From Brienomyrus brachyistius (Eukaryota > Chordata > Actinopteri > Osteoglossiformes > Mormyridae): a DNA stretch of 64,000 nt. Position numbers and translations under genes: made by a program. Every line of letters starts with the position of its first letter. Position 1 is the stretch's first letter. This document shows positions 22,960 through 35,700 of this stretch, in pieces. Under the pieces are notes generated by a model. The model saw only the letters and a program-made list of their open reading frames with translations. It was not told the origin of the DNA and made no database searches. The stretch is taken from assembly GCF_023856365.1 (NCBI RefSeq), contig NC_064544.1, forward strand, positions 26,631,920-26,695,919. The letters run 5' to 3'.

Positions 22960-24540
22960 ACTGTCATGTCGATCTCAGAGAAATTAGGAAAGTTAAATAA
23001 GGTAACTAAGTATCTTAGTGAGTCTCCTAACTATTAGAAGCCTTTTCTTTGTCTGACCCCCCTGCTTCTCTACATTCCTTCTTACCTGATCCCACAATTA
23101 GTCAGTCGGCCCATTTCTTTGTCCTCTACTTTCTATAATAAAAATGAATGAATCGATATGTGTATTGTTATCCTTCGACAGCAGATCATTATAATAAGCC
23201 AAGCCAACCACAAATTGTCATTAACAGAAGTTTAACTGAGACTGTGATTACAGTGAACTATCTAGCCTAAGATGTGCTCTTCGGATGTGAATTTGGAATG
23301 TAACTTATGTAAAACTCACCTGAAGTGTCAGTATCTGGTGACAAGCAACAATAACCACCCATACTATGTACTAATGTGAGTCATCAACATGCATGGTGTG
23401 ATGTTAAATTGTGAATTTATTAATGTAGATTGTATGAGGTGTGATCCTTTAGATTGGTCTAAATCTGCTCAGTGATTGTTGTGAAACCATGTGGAGCTAA
23501 AGCTATTCACTTCTAATCAAAATCAACTATAAATTGGTGTCATTATAGTCATAAATCCCAATATGACTGCTAAAGCCCCCCCTCGAAAGTCCGCCAGTAG
23601 TTTCATGGACTTCAGACCATAAAACCCGGCACCTCAGACTCAGAGGGGTGAAGCCCGTCCATAAAGCCTGCCTTGAAGTCTGCTGCCCAGAAGAAAGCTC
23701 CAACACCAAGACAAAGCCTTTCACCTTAAAGCTTCACGAAAGATCAAAAATCAAAGGGGCTCCACGCAAAGAACCGCTCCGGACACCGTGCCTTTTTGCG
23801 TGACATCGATCAGCTCATCACCTCTGCAACCAACTACCAAAGACTCCATCACCTCTGTAGCCAAGTAAACCAACTTCCATACATTTTAACAATCTATTCT
23901 GTGACAGTCAATCTGTTATACAACTCTGAGTGTGTGGTTTCAAAATTGTGTGCTTGCAGTGCGGAGCAGTATTTCCCCTTTAAGGATACCCATTTAAATC
24001 CGGTCACTGCATTTCCATATTTCATTGTTTTGCTTTATTCTGTTTGATCTTACATGTAATGTCTGTTGTATGATACTGTAGTATTAGTTAGACATAAATG
24101 CATGCCGTTTATATAACACACATCTCCGTCTCATTGAATGCTCACAATTAAGTCACTGCCTCTGTGTGAACTGGCTCCTAAGCTCTAAAGCTCAAGCTCG
24201 CCTGAAAATATCGCGAGACTCTCTCTCAGCGGCTGTGGGAAGAGCCTCGCTATGTATCCACTACCTTACCTGGTGAAGGGTGTCCGGTGGACGATCATTC
24301 TAACCCAGGTTACTCAGCGATACTGTAATTAGTGAATCCCACCCAAGTCTTCCATTAACAGACTAACACTGGGCATAATAATTAATTAATAATCATCATC
24401 AAATAATAAATAATAAAAGAATAATTAATTTCCCTTCACATTGCTGGAGATCAAAACTATCTGACCTAATTTTTCCTACAACTGGTATGTGCAGCTTCAT
24501 TACTCATTTTAATCGACAGCCTGGAGTTTTACTGCATATG
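22960..24540. other. Intronic stretch, no clear gene
   Basis: Apart from the candidate 15-bp microexon at 23,320, nothing is recognised. The sequence at 23,570-23,850 and 24,170-24,340 is GC-richer and may be an old retroelement leader, but no motif supports this. Confidence 0.35.
23320..23334 (-). CDS. Possible 15-bp phase-1 microexon
   Basis: A minus-strand acceptor (ttgttgcttgtcaccag) and a gtgagttt donor bracket 15 bp that would encode about five polar residues (T-D-T-S core) in the same 1-1 phase as the neighbouring exon series. Butyrophilin-type genes are known to use very short exons after the membrane segment. Chance occurrence is possible. Confidence 0.25.
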
Positions 24541-24559
24541 TTTGTTTTTTAACACCTTT

Positions 24560-25182
24560 CAATGCAGCTCATACACTCTCAGGTCAAACTTAAATGTCTT
24601 CACTGCCGTACCCGTTTGGAGTCAGTATCGTACCACCTGTGCCAGTCACTTGGAATTGTCCGACACCCTCGTTACACCCACCACTCAGAAACAGGACCCT
24701 CCATTATTTACGACTCTGACGCTGCGATCCTGACTGAATATACATACGATGTCGACTTAAATCTTGCCCTTCTGAATGCTCATTCAATAACCAAAAAAGC
24801 ATCTCTGATCAACGACCTCATTATCCAGAAGTAAGTGGACATAATTTGTATTTTAGAAACTTGGCAACAACGTGGTGACTATTTACATCTGAAAATGCTG
24901 ACACCCCCCCAGGCTACAACTACCTATCAAACCCTGTTTATATGGAAGAGGGGGTGGGGCTGGGTGTCGCTTATCGATCGACTTTAAAAATTACTTTCAT
25001 TTCTTGATGTCACTGCTTTTGAATATATTACTCTGAAGGTTGTTTCCTCCCCCCTTTGCTGCCGTTGTTAGTTTATCACCCTCCTTTATCACCCTTCCTG
25101 GCAGAATTTAATGATCTCCTCACACTTATCTCATCTCTCTGCCTTCCATTATTGTTCTTGGTGATTTTAATATCCATGCTGA
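24560..25182 (+). mobile_element. L2-type LINE, endonuclease part 1
   Basis: Translation contains LNLALLNAHSITKKASLIND, then an ICILETW box and a degraded continuation across stops. It is the 5' part of a LINE endonuclease. The same reading resumes after the CR1 insert at 25,690. Confidence 0.65.
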
Positions 25183-25690
25183 CATAAGAACATAAGAAAT
25201 TTACAAACGAGAGGAGGCCATTCAGCCCATCAAGCTCGTTTGAAGAGAACTTAACTAATAGCTCAGAGTTGTTAAAATCTTATCTAGCTCTGATTTAAAG
25301 GAACTCAGGGATTTAGCTTGTGCTACACTAACAGGAAGACTATTCCATACTCTAACTACAAGCTGTGTAAAGAAGTGCTTCCTCAGATTCATTTTAAAAT
25401 GTTCTCCCATTAATTTCCACTTATGGCCACGAGTTCTAGTATTTAAACTAATATTGAAATAGCCATTTGGCTGAACAGCATCCAGACCAAGTAGAATCTT
25501 ATACACCTGGATCATGTCCTCCTTAGTCTCCTTTCCTCGAGGCTAAACAGACTCAGCTCAGCCAATAAGCTCAGCTCATAAGACATTCTTCCTAGACCAG
25601 AAATCATTGTCGTAGCCCTACGTTGCACCTTTTCCAAGGCAGCAATGTCACTTAGACTGACTGCTCCTACACATCTGAGTTCATCTCAGC
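25183..25690 (-). mobile_element. CR1 3'-end fragment
   Basis: Minus-strand translation at 25,255-25,515 matches the last part of the 38,802-41,669 CR1 ORF2 (MIQVYKILLGLDAVQPNGYF; LTTLSY end). The plus-strand left edge has acataagaacataagaa, the same octamer-type end as the large CR1. It is a 5'-truncated copy lodged in the L2-type LINE. Confidence 0.85.
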
Positions 25691-25915
25691 ATTAGTATGT
25701 TTTAATATCATGTTAACTTTCCAACTCTCATTCATGGTCATATTCTTGCTTTGCTCTGTTCTAGTGGTTTGAATGATGTTTCTGTCTCTGGTTCAGTCTC
25801 TGGTATCTCTGATCAGAAGCTTATTGAGTGCAGCTTTAACTTTCACTTCACAATAAGGCTCCCTAATGTGGCACATTGTAGTACAGCCATCTTAAAGTGG
25901 CAGAAGTTTTAGGTA
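25690..25915 (+). mobile_element. L2-type LINE, endonuclease part 2
   Basis: The reading resumes with 'HILALLCSSGLNDVSV', then GISDQKLIECSF, where S-D-H is the usual end of the LINE endonuclease (H replaced by Q). It is collinear with part 1. Confidence 0.6.
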
Positions 25916-27272
25916 GGTTGGTCCCTATTGTACTCCGGTTATATACAGGGAGATGGTTTGTCTTAAGGTGAGTCTTGTTACTTTGGGTGGTGCACAGGTG
26001 GAATGGATGGCAAGGGTGAGGACAGAGACTGAGATAAAAGCAGGAATGAGGAATTGTTTGATGAGTCTGGTGGGTAAGAGGGAGGGAGAAAGGTCGTGGA
26101 ACGAGAAACGTGTAACGAGTTGGATAAGAGCAGTTTATTCGCACGGCAGGTGGATTTTTCACCCTCTACAACCAACCCAAGACGTGAAAAGCGGGATGAG
26201 TGCAGTTTAGTCACGCTGATCGATGGATTGCGTTCAGGTGTCTCTTTACGGATGGATGGATGGTAGTTGTGGTTTGTTTGTTAAATGACATGCTAATTTT
26301 TTGGGTGATATTAGAGTAATTTGCTGAGCTGTATTGTAACCAAGCGATATCGCTTTGTTCCTAGCCGAGATCTGGAGCTGCAGCAAGTGGATATACTACA
26401 CCATTGCATGGGAACCCTTAGCGTAAGGTAGCCATGTTTTAATTTATATTTCATTTAGTTAAGTCATGGAATGAGGCTGGTTAAAAGAAGGGGGTTAATG
26501 ATTATTAATCCAGAATGGCATGTCATGGAGAGTATGTGGGGTATAACTGATTTAAGATTACATGTCTGTGTGCTTATATGTGTTTGTGGTTTATTACAGA
26601 GAGTATTCCAATGGATATCCTAATTCCAGAGTGTCTGTGCCGCTTTTCCCCTTTTACATTCTACTAATCTACCTCCGAGTATTATAGGGAATTGGTATTT
26701 AGTTGGGTATTGTATTTGTTTTATTGTGTGTTTATTTTCTTTTCTTTGTTTGGAGGGTTAGTCTTTGTAGGGGCATGGATAAGAAAATGTTGCCAATTAG
26801 CAGCTGCCCAATGTAACTGATTGCTGTGGATTTGCTGTGGTGTTTCGTTTATGTCCCTTGCTGTTAGTGCATTGTGCTGTGCTGTGGATGATCGTATTTC
26901 AGTGCTGTACCAGTTAACAGAAGTTATTCAGACCTCAATTCACTGTATGTGTGTGATTCTGAGGCCTGGCCGTCGGACGATAGTGGGCCATTGGGCAGCG
27001 CATTACTTATCAATGCTCTTATATTGGGGTTATTTATGAATAAACTGTTATTGATTTTTTGTCTGTACCAGCCTTCTTTGTGTGTCCGTTCAGATCACTG
27101 TTGTAATGGAGAATGAGTATTGTATTATGTTACAGTTCTAAAGGGATTATGAATGGTTTATAAGCAGGTTATTAATTAGGCTGTAACACTTTGTAAATCA
27201 TTAATAGACAATTATAAACAAGTTATAACTTTTCTTTTTATTAATGAGTTACTACCATTTATAAGTAGCAAA
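25916..27272. other. Unclassified insert in the L2-type LINE
   Basis: About 1.35 kb separates the endonuclease and linker parts of the LINE. It holds a short GGAT run near 26,250, an AATAAACTG phrase near 27,040, and a 'ttattgtaaagtggtcccc' end of a type common in fish non-autonomous DNA elements. No coding similarity is recognised. Confidence 0.35.
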
Positions 27273-27719
27273 ATGGAGCCTTATTGTAAAGTGGTCCCCA
27301 CTTTAATACTCCTCCTCCTAAGAAAATCTGTCACATACCACAATACTAGATCTGTCAGTTCTAATCTCTTTGTTGGTTCCCTTCTATCCTCTTCCCCGTC
27401 TGTCTTACATAAACTCCCTTCTCCTGATACTGTGGTTTCCTTCTATAATGACACTATCTCTGTACTGCTTAATGATCCAGCCCTTCTAAAGACCAGGCTG
27501 ATCCCAGCCACTCGCTCTTGTCCTTGGTTCCCCCCTGAGCTCAGAATAATAAAGGCCACTGGCCGGCGTCCTGAACACCTTTATAAGAAATCTGGTCTCA
27601 CTGTGCACATGCTTTTATACACTGAGCACATCCACAAGTACAGGGACGCCCTAAATACTGCTTACCGCAGTAACTCCCCTGTAGACCAATGGTGCTGGAT
27701 GTATATCTGCATAGCATGA
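27273..27719 (+). mobile_element. L2-type LINE, linker region
   Basis: An open stretch with VSFYNDTISVLLNDPALLKT, then CPWFPPELRIIKATGRRPEH, typical of the region between endonuclease and RT in L2/jockey-like LINEs. The expected next part (RT) appears only at 31,870, because about 4 kb of other DNA has entered. Confidence 0.65.
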
Positions 27720-29170
27720 CACTGTTTGTGATTTAACAGATTTTTTTTTTAATCCACAACATTGTGATGAATAGAGCAAGAGAACAAAAAGCACAGAAAT
27801 GGCTCTTGTGTGCCAGCCAGTGACTAGGTGAGATGGTTTAGCCTCTATGGTTTAACTAGAGGAGACATTGGCTGGGAGGAAAGTGCTGTGTAAAACCTAC
27901 TATTTTGTTCCTCTTCTCAGCCTAGGCTCTCTAGGAAAAATCCAGATCACACGTATCTCTACAACTGAAAATTTATTTAGGGATGTACATATATACAATA
28001 CTATACTACTCAGACCAATTAGCATACAGAAACCCAGAAAAGCTAATAATGAAATGTGGTAAAGACTAATATCAGTGCCATACCATCCTCAATCGTGGTG
28101 GGTCTCTAAAAATTAAGCTTAATGAAAATCTGAATATTAAATGAGCAAAGTGATTTGATTTGTCCTTCTATCCCAATTTGTGGTCTAAAAGCAATAAGGT
28201 CACCATCTGCTTTAGCGGAAATGCACTCCTTCAACCATCCAACCATTAAGATAGATCTCACCTTTTCTCAGCCCTGCTCAATTATTATGTTAAGCAGTCT
28301 AACACAATCTAGCTTCATTATCTGTGTTTGGTCACTAGTGCAGTATGTTTCACTCACTTTTATACCACAGGGTGTTCTCAGGAGAGCTTGACTGGTTCTT
28401 TCTTACTGTGATTGAAGAAACGTCTCTCATTCATGCTTAAACAAATACATTTATAATGACAGTTTTTCAATGTTCTCCAACTTACATAAACACAGTTCTT
28501 TGGTTATCAGGAACTGAGCTGAAATAAAACTTGCATAAAAAGAGAGAAGGATATGTTGGTCTGAGTCTTTCTTATTATGGTGGGTTAGTAAACACAGCAG
28601 CTGAATGTCCAAATGAGTTCAGATGAGAGGACATTAAAATGGGGCAGATAGGGGCCACCCATATTGTACTTGTGTGCCACCCATATGGGCTTACAATATG
28701 CGAAGAGGTGGAGACACATTGTCTTAATACTCTATGTTGTAAATTGAACACTATAAGAATTAATAAACATTAACACTGCAAAAACAACACTTACTGCACA
28801 CCGTAAAGAGTTAAAGGTAACACTGAATGGTGTGGACCCATATAAACACCATGCAGTGTTCATTTAACACTGGCACATTTCTGTAGGTTTAACCAGCTTC
28901 AATCACTTTGCTCATTATTATTGCCATTGCTACCGATTATATAGGACATGGATACACTTGCTGCGTAAACTCGCGGAGCGTCACTGTACCTTCCTCCTGC
29001 AGTTTCCTCCTCAGTTTGGCTGAATGCACATTGTCTACATTAAGATTCACTGCACAGACGCACAGAACGTGCGCCTTATATTTAGAACGTGCCCCAGTTA
29101 AATGGGTCTGGCCACGCCGATGATCCAGCATGATTCACATCAGACCGAAATACATAAGTGTCTGATTTGA
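27720..29170. other. Unclassified, partly repeat-derived
   Basis: Near 28,770-28,880 'aacactgcaaaaacaacac' and an inverted-type 'gcagtgttcatttaacactg' phrase suggest a small palindromic DNA element. No host exon was found. Confidence 0.35.
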
Positions 29171-29174
29171 CAAA

Positions 29175-30877
29175 CTGATGGAATATACCTTAGAGAAGGA
29201 TGAGAAGCTAGCAAGCATTGCTAAGGGTATCCCAAAAAAATGCAAAATACACATCTAAGGATATACAAAATGAAATTATCCAAACACTGGCTGGCATGGT
29301 GCTTGGAGAGGTCAGGAAAAAATACGAAAGTGCTGATTCTGCAGGGTTTTGCCTCAAAAGTGATGGGACCAGGGATAGGTGCAATGTGGAAAATTTGTCT
29401 GTGATAATACAGTTTGTCAGAAATTCCATGCCAGAGGAGCATCTTATTGGGTTGCTTGACTTGCAACAACTTGATGCAGAGTACATCACCTCTGAGATAC
29501 TGTTACACCTTTCTGATGCTGGCTACAGTGTTGACAGTATACTGAGCCAGTGTTATGATGGAGCTTCTGTGATGAGTGGGGTTAGAGGTGGTGTACAAGC
29601 TCTGCTCCAAAAGAGGCTTGACGGATATATCCCATACATCCACTGCTACAACCAGCAACTGCACTTAGTGGGTGTGCATGCCATGCAGAGTGAGCCGTGT
29701 GCAAAAAGATTTTTTAGCCTATCTAGTTCACTCTACAACTTTTTTCACCACCACAATGTGCTCAATAAACATTATGCACCTTGTCTAAAAAGGCTGCTTG
29801 TGATCAGATGGACAAGCCAATATGAGGCGACAAGGTGCACTATGGACAATCAAGAACAAATCCTTAGTATCCTTTCTGAGATGACAGAGGATGGTGATGC
29901 TGCAGTTGACCTGTGCACCGAGGCATCAGGTCTGCTATGCCAAATTAAGAGGCATCACTTCTTTGAGATTGGAAAGTTCCTAGTGCTGGTGCTTGGTGTC
30001 TTGAAACCAGCAAATGCTATTCTACAGTCTCAGTCAGTTGATCTGTGCAGTGCTGCTGAGGTTGTTAGTGCAGCACTGGACTCCTTAAAAATCATCCGTG
30101 AGGATGACTGTTGGGGAGTGTCATCTCCTGCTGAGGATGACTGTTGGGGAGTGTCATCTCCTGCCGAGGATGACTGTTGGGGAGTGTCATCTCCTCCCGA
30201 GGATGACTTTTGGGGAGTGTCATCTCCTGCTGAGGATGAGTCACATCCAACAAAGAGAAGGAGAACAATGAGCAAACACCTGGGTCAAAGTGTTGTTCTT
30301 TCAACTTTGGGCCATACAGACCCTGGTGACCCTACCATTTCCCCTCATCAGTCTCTGAAAAGATCCCTGCTCAACACCCTTGACAGGGCCATTTCAGAAA
30401 TGGAAACTAGATTTTCACACAAGAATATTGACCTGATGAGAGCCATATCTAGTCTTGCACCCAAATCTAGCACATTTCTAGATCCCACCCTGTTGCACCC
30501 TCTGGCGGTGATGGCTGGCACTGTAGCAGATGTAAATCTGAAAAATGAAGTTCTTGTGGCAAAACAGATGCTGCTCAAAAAATGTTCGAAGGAAACAGAC
30601 CTGCCCACTGTGTGTAAACTCCTGTAGGAGTACAAGGAAGCCAACCCTGAGTTGCATAAATTGTATGTAACAGCCCTGGTAATTGGTGTGTCTTCAGCAT
30701 CGTGTGAGAGTTCCTTCTCCACATTGTCAAGGGTCCTAACCCACTATCGTCGCACCATGTTACATAAAAGAAAGAGGAATTTGGTGATCTTAGCCCATGA
30801 GAAGTCCATAACAAGTAGCTTGGATATGGATGAATTTGTAAGAGGTTTTGCAAAGGGAAACAGGAGACTGTTGTAGA
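29175..30877 (+). mobile_element. hAT transposase-derived sequence (broken)
   Basis: A long frame (29,218-30,627) contains LSVIIQFVRN and SQCYDGASVMSG, typical of hAT-type transposases of the ZMYM/DUF4371 kind. After a TAG stop at 30,625 the same frame carries the C-terminal dimerisation domain (ALVIGVSSASCESSFSTLSR; HKRKRNLVILAHEKS). N-terminal coding similarity begins near 29,175 in another frame, with a shift at an A-run near 29,236. A four-unit coding minisatellite lies at 30,100-30,231. It is inserted between the linker and RT parts of the L2-type LINE. Confidence 0.85.
30100..30231. repeat. 33-bp coding minisatellite in hAT ORF
   Basis: Four 33-bp units encoding EDDCWGVSSPA with minor changes (C to F, A to P). 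The frame is kept. Confidence 0.9.
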
Positions 30878-31477
30878 GTGGATGGAGGAGAAGGAGAGTG
30901 GAGCTGTTCAGTTGCAAACAGGGAGTTCAGTTGCCTGCAAACCAAACAAGCTTAAAACAAGACAAAAAGACAAAAAAGAAGAAAAAGGTTCAAATGTTCT
31001 GTTCTAAATCAGTTGTGTTCTGCAAATTAATTTGAGAAATGTATGAAAAGACATGGTGATTTGTTTTTTTTTTTTAATTACTATGCCGACCATTTTTAGT
31101 TTTGTAAATATTGGCTATATAGAGAGGTCTTATTTTATTCTTTATTTTGCAAGATTATTTGAGAATTAGGTCATCCAATTAAGATAATTTTTTATGTTGT
31201 TGGTTGTAAAGATCTGGATGGATATTTCATTTTATTCTTTTTTTTTTAATTCTATTTTTCAGTTTTATTTTTCAAGACTTGATTGATTTTTTCTTTTTTA
31301 AAACTTTGACTACCCTTTTTAGTTTTGTTAATATTGGCAATAGTGAGAAGGGTTTTGTTGGGTTCAAATATGTTTGATATAGGCCATAAAATTAAGGTAA
31401 ATGTCATGTTTTTAGTTGTTTTAATTTGATGAGGAATATTTTATTTTATTTTTGTTGTTTTATTTTTCAGTTTCCCC
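30878..31477. other. T-rich hAT flank
   Basis: A T-rich stretch with several ttttattttattc-type phrases and a duplicated 'tagttttgtaaatattggc' / 'tagttttgttaatattggc' pair (31,098 and 31,320), i.e. an internal duplication of about 220 bp. No coding sequence. Confidence 0.4.
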
Positions 31478-31650
31478 CTGAGGGATTGCCACCTTACCGT
31501 GGTCAGGGGGTTTGCGTACCTCAGTGACCCTAAGAGCTACACTAGCAGAAGCTCAGCCTTTAGGGGGGACACCCAAGTTGGACAGGTCTTAGGGTAGAGG
31601 CCTGACAAAATGCAATCCAATTACATGAGAAAGACAGTTATCCAGAGCAC
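31478..31650 (+). mobile_element. LINE 5'-leader fragment
   Basis: It starts 'gagggattgccaccttaccg' and continues through 'cctcagtgaccctaagagct', a phrase I recognise from the 5' part of fish RTE-like LINEs. The element is cut after about 170 bp. Confidence 0.45.
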
Positions 31651-31869
31651 CCCCACCCCCAGCACCATCCCGCCCCTTTCCCGCCTCCATCGCCACCATG
31701 TGCCCCCCTCACATTTCTGTCTGCCCCCTCATACATGCCTGTCTAGAACCGGCCCCGCTCCTACTTCTCAATCATTCTCCCCCTTTAACCTTGACTGTAC
31801 TACTTTTATGCCTGTTGACAGCTTGAACAAACACGTACACCTCTACTTAAAGCATGTTCTTCTATAATC

Positions 31870-32640
31870 AATTCTTCAGTTGCATCACTGATAAACACGT
31901 CTCCCTTCCAGCTCTGTCCCTTCTTCTCTCAAAGCTGCTGCAGTTACTCTTGTCCTCAAGAAACCTTAGTTTGATCAATCATCTCTCTCAAGCTATGGAC
32001 CTCTAATCTTCCTTTTCTGGCTAAAGTTATGGAAAGAGTTGTAACCACACAGCTACATGCCTTTCTTAATAGTAACGCACTATACCTGCCATTCCAGTCC
32101 CTCCTCTTCCTAATCTGCATCATTCCCTTTGGTCAGATCATTTGCAGATATGGCCTTAATGTTCACTGCCATGCTGATGATATTCAGTTATATATTAGTA
32201 CACAAACCTCCACTGACTCCCTTCCCAATACACTTACTGATTGCATCACACATTTAAAGCTTTGGATGCAGGATAACTTTCTAAAACTTAACACAGACAA
32301 AACTGCAGTCTTACTGCTCAGTGTGAAATCATTAATAGCTAAATACTCCAGTTTCTCTCTTTGTTTTGATGGTGTCCCTCTAAAACCTGCTACAGTTATC
32401 AGAAATCTTGCTGTCCTATTTGACTCCTCACTTAACTTTGATCTTCATATAAATTTCCTCTCCAAAACTGCATCATTTCCCCTCCATAACATGGCTTGTC
32501 TGCGCCCATTTCTGTCCAGTACTGATGCCCAAACTCAGGTTCATGCTTTTATTAAGTCCCGTATTGATTACTGCAGCTCCGTTTTCATTGGTGTTATATC
32601 TTGAGGGTCCTCTAGATGTCCTCATGGCTTAGGTTAAGAT
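31870..32640 (+). mobile_element. L2-type LINE, reverse-transcriptase part
   Basis: Translation shows the later RT region with HCHADDIQLYIST (YADD-type box with Y to H), LKLWMQDNFLKLNTDKTAVL and a downstream thumb region. There is an internal deletion near 32,095. It is the 3' continuation of the pieces at 24.6-27.7 kb. Confidence 0.75.
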
Positions 32641-32744
32641 AGATGATGGCCTGCTGTTCCATTTGTAACGTGGAGGAAAATGTTTGAGAACTACTTACTT
32701 AACACACTAAATTAGTTATTAAAGCTACTGGTGATAATTGGCCA

Positions 32745-35700
32745 GATACTAGGCTCCATGCCACACTACTGCATTGTCTGGGCATGGAAGGGCAACGTAT
32801 TTTCTATACATTACCGGATGGAGGTACGACTTATGTGGCAGCTTGGAGGCCACTGGAAAATCACTTTGTGCCAAAAGTTAATGTGCTGGCTAACCGACAT
32901 GCATTTCATCAATGCGCACAGCGACCAGAGGAATCGGAGAGTCAGTACATGGCAGCGCTACGCGAGCTAGCTGTGAACTGTAACTTTGGTGCTAATGAAG
33001 GTGAGATGCTGAGATCAATTGGTGGAGCGAGCCTATGACCAGGCAGTGAAGAAGGAACTACTGATGAAGACGGATATTAGTTTAGATGAAGCAGTAGCAT
33101 TAGCCATGCAGGTGGAATCGGCCCTAAAAACTGCTACTTTGCTTGCGGCGCACGGCAGCTCCGATATAAACCACAGCCGCTAAACTCAGCCGTGATGAGC
33201 GAGGGAAGTCATGCCAGCAGCAGTACCAGTCTGTTAAAACAGGACCAAAAAACAGGAAAGTTTGCAAATCAGCTGTTAAAGAGGTACGTGAAGTCGTTGT
33301 TCCTGAACTTACTGTTCTTTGCATGGAAACTAGTCCTTTTGCTGATAAAATACATTGTAATGTAGAAATCGAAACATCAGCTGGTCAATCTCAGATGGTG
33401 ACGCTGATTGTGGATACAAGCTCATCAGTATCTATTCCACCCAAGTCAATTTACAGGAGACATTTTCCTGCCTGCCCACTGACGCAGCCACAGCTTAGGT
33501 TAGTTACATATGCAAAGGAGCCGTTATCTGTACTGGGTGTCTGGCTGCATCCGTCTCCTATGAGGAGGTGAAATACCCAACCATGTTTTATACTGTGGAG
33601 AGTGGGTCGCCATTGTTAGGCATGGACCTGATCAGAGGGCTGAAATGCCAAATTGTTGGAGGCACAATGATGAAACCTACCGTGTTAGTGGGTGAGATGG
33701 GGACTGAACAAACTACACTGTTACGCTGTGTGAAAGGTTTTGTTCATCAAGTACAGGTGGAGGAGACAGTGAGGCCAGTACGACAAAAATTGCGACGAAG
33801 TATCACTTGAACTTCAGTGGTTGTTACAATCTGGAATCATTGAAAGAACAGATGCTTCCCCATGGGTTTCCCCATAGTCGTCACAACCAAAAAGGGTGGA
33901 GGAATTAGACTGTGTGTCGATTTACGGGAGCCTAACAAAAGCGTAATCATGGATTACCACCCTCTGCCTCACATAGAAGACCTGCTCACAAAGCTCAGTG
34001 GTGCGACAGTGTTTTCACAGACTGATCTGAGGTCAGCATATCACCAGCTGCCACTTCCTGAAGACAGCAGACGCCTTACTGCATTCATGACGCACGATGG
34101 CCTGTTCAGGTTTACCCGGGTACCCTGTGGTCTGGCGTCGGCACCATCTTGCTTTCAGAAAAGGATGCAGACTGTGGTTAAGGACCTTCCAGGAGTTCAA
34201 AGTTACTTGGACGATGTCATAGTGCATGGTGCATCACAAACTGATCATGATAAGCACCTTAAAGAAGCTTTACAACGTTTCACTGAATTCGGACTTCAGC
34301 TTAATCTGAAAAAGTGCGCTTTCAACCAGGAAAGTATCACATACCTCGGACATGTAATTTCCGAAGAAGGACTGCGACCTACACCCAGTCATATCACTGC
34401 TATTGCAGAGGCCCAGCACCTCGACACATGCCCGCTTTGCCTTCCTTTTTGGGTCTTACTTCATGGTTCAGAAAGTTTCTTCCACACTATGCCTCAGTTG
34501 TGGAGCCTTTGAGAAATATTCTTCGTGTTGGAGCCCAGGCCAAATTTACCTGGACCGATGAAGCTAAGGACAGTTTCATAAATCTGAAAGTTATGCTCAT
34601 GAATATCCCAGCTCTCTTGATTTTTGACCCAAATTTATCTACCTTTGTAACTACAGATGCTTCAGATTACGGACTAGAAGGAGTTTTAACTCAGTTGCTT
34701 CCTGATAATAGTAAGAGAATCGTGGCATTTGCTTCTCACACACTGACACCAGCTGAGAGGAAGTATTCTACGGTCAAAGAGGAGACATTGGCATGCATAT
34801 GGGCAGTGGAAAAGTGGAGAACGTTCTTGTGGGGGGGCGGCGATTTACTCTCAGAACGGATCGCCAGGCGCTTACGACACTACTGGCCACTATGGGCATG
34901 AACCGAGCTGGTATGAGAATTGCCCGCTGGTCCACGAGGTTTATGTGCTTTCAGTATGATGTGACACACCGGCCTGGCATTAAGAATCAGGTAGCCGACT
35001 GCTTATCACGTATTCGCTGCGCACCCTAGATGATGAGCATGTCGAAGGACCTGCCCTCGTGGAGGAAATATCTCCCCTGCATACTGTAGTGCCACTGGAA
35101 TGTGTTCATGATGGAATGTGAGTCGTGTACCCAACTGTTACAGTTGAGGGTCAGAATGCAAACCGGTTTGCCGCAAGCAAGAAAAGATGTTTCTGTGGAT
35201 ATGGTTCCGTACTTCGTGGTGAAAAACAAACTTGTGGTGGAAGCCTCCCTTGTCTTCCGTGGGTCGCGTCTGATTGTGCCAGTTTCACTTCGTACGAGGA
35301 TTATGCAGTGACAAGGCTGAAAAAATATACACACCCCCAATGCAATCCATGGAGATTCCGAATGGACCATTCGAACACATTGTTCTCGACATTTTGGGAC
35401 CATTTGACTGCAGCCCCCCTGACTGCCGGTTTGCAATCACAATGACAGATTATTTTAGTATGTGGCCAGAAGTAGCATTCGCAGCTAATGTGACTACGAA
35501 GACTGTCATTTCTGCAGTGCGTTTTTGCAAGAGAAGGAGATCCATGTACCGTGTTTACAGACAACGGGCTGCAGTTTACGTCCACTGCATTTGCAGATTC
35601 TCTCACAGAAATAGGAATCAAACACATTCGTACTACCGACTTAAAAAAGCAAGCACTACACCGACTACAGACGTAATGCAGGCACCACAACCATAAAACC

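Noticed and set aside
22713..23000. Repeated-peptide ORF
   Set aside because: Translation of a 30-bp tandem repeat, open in both directions.
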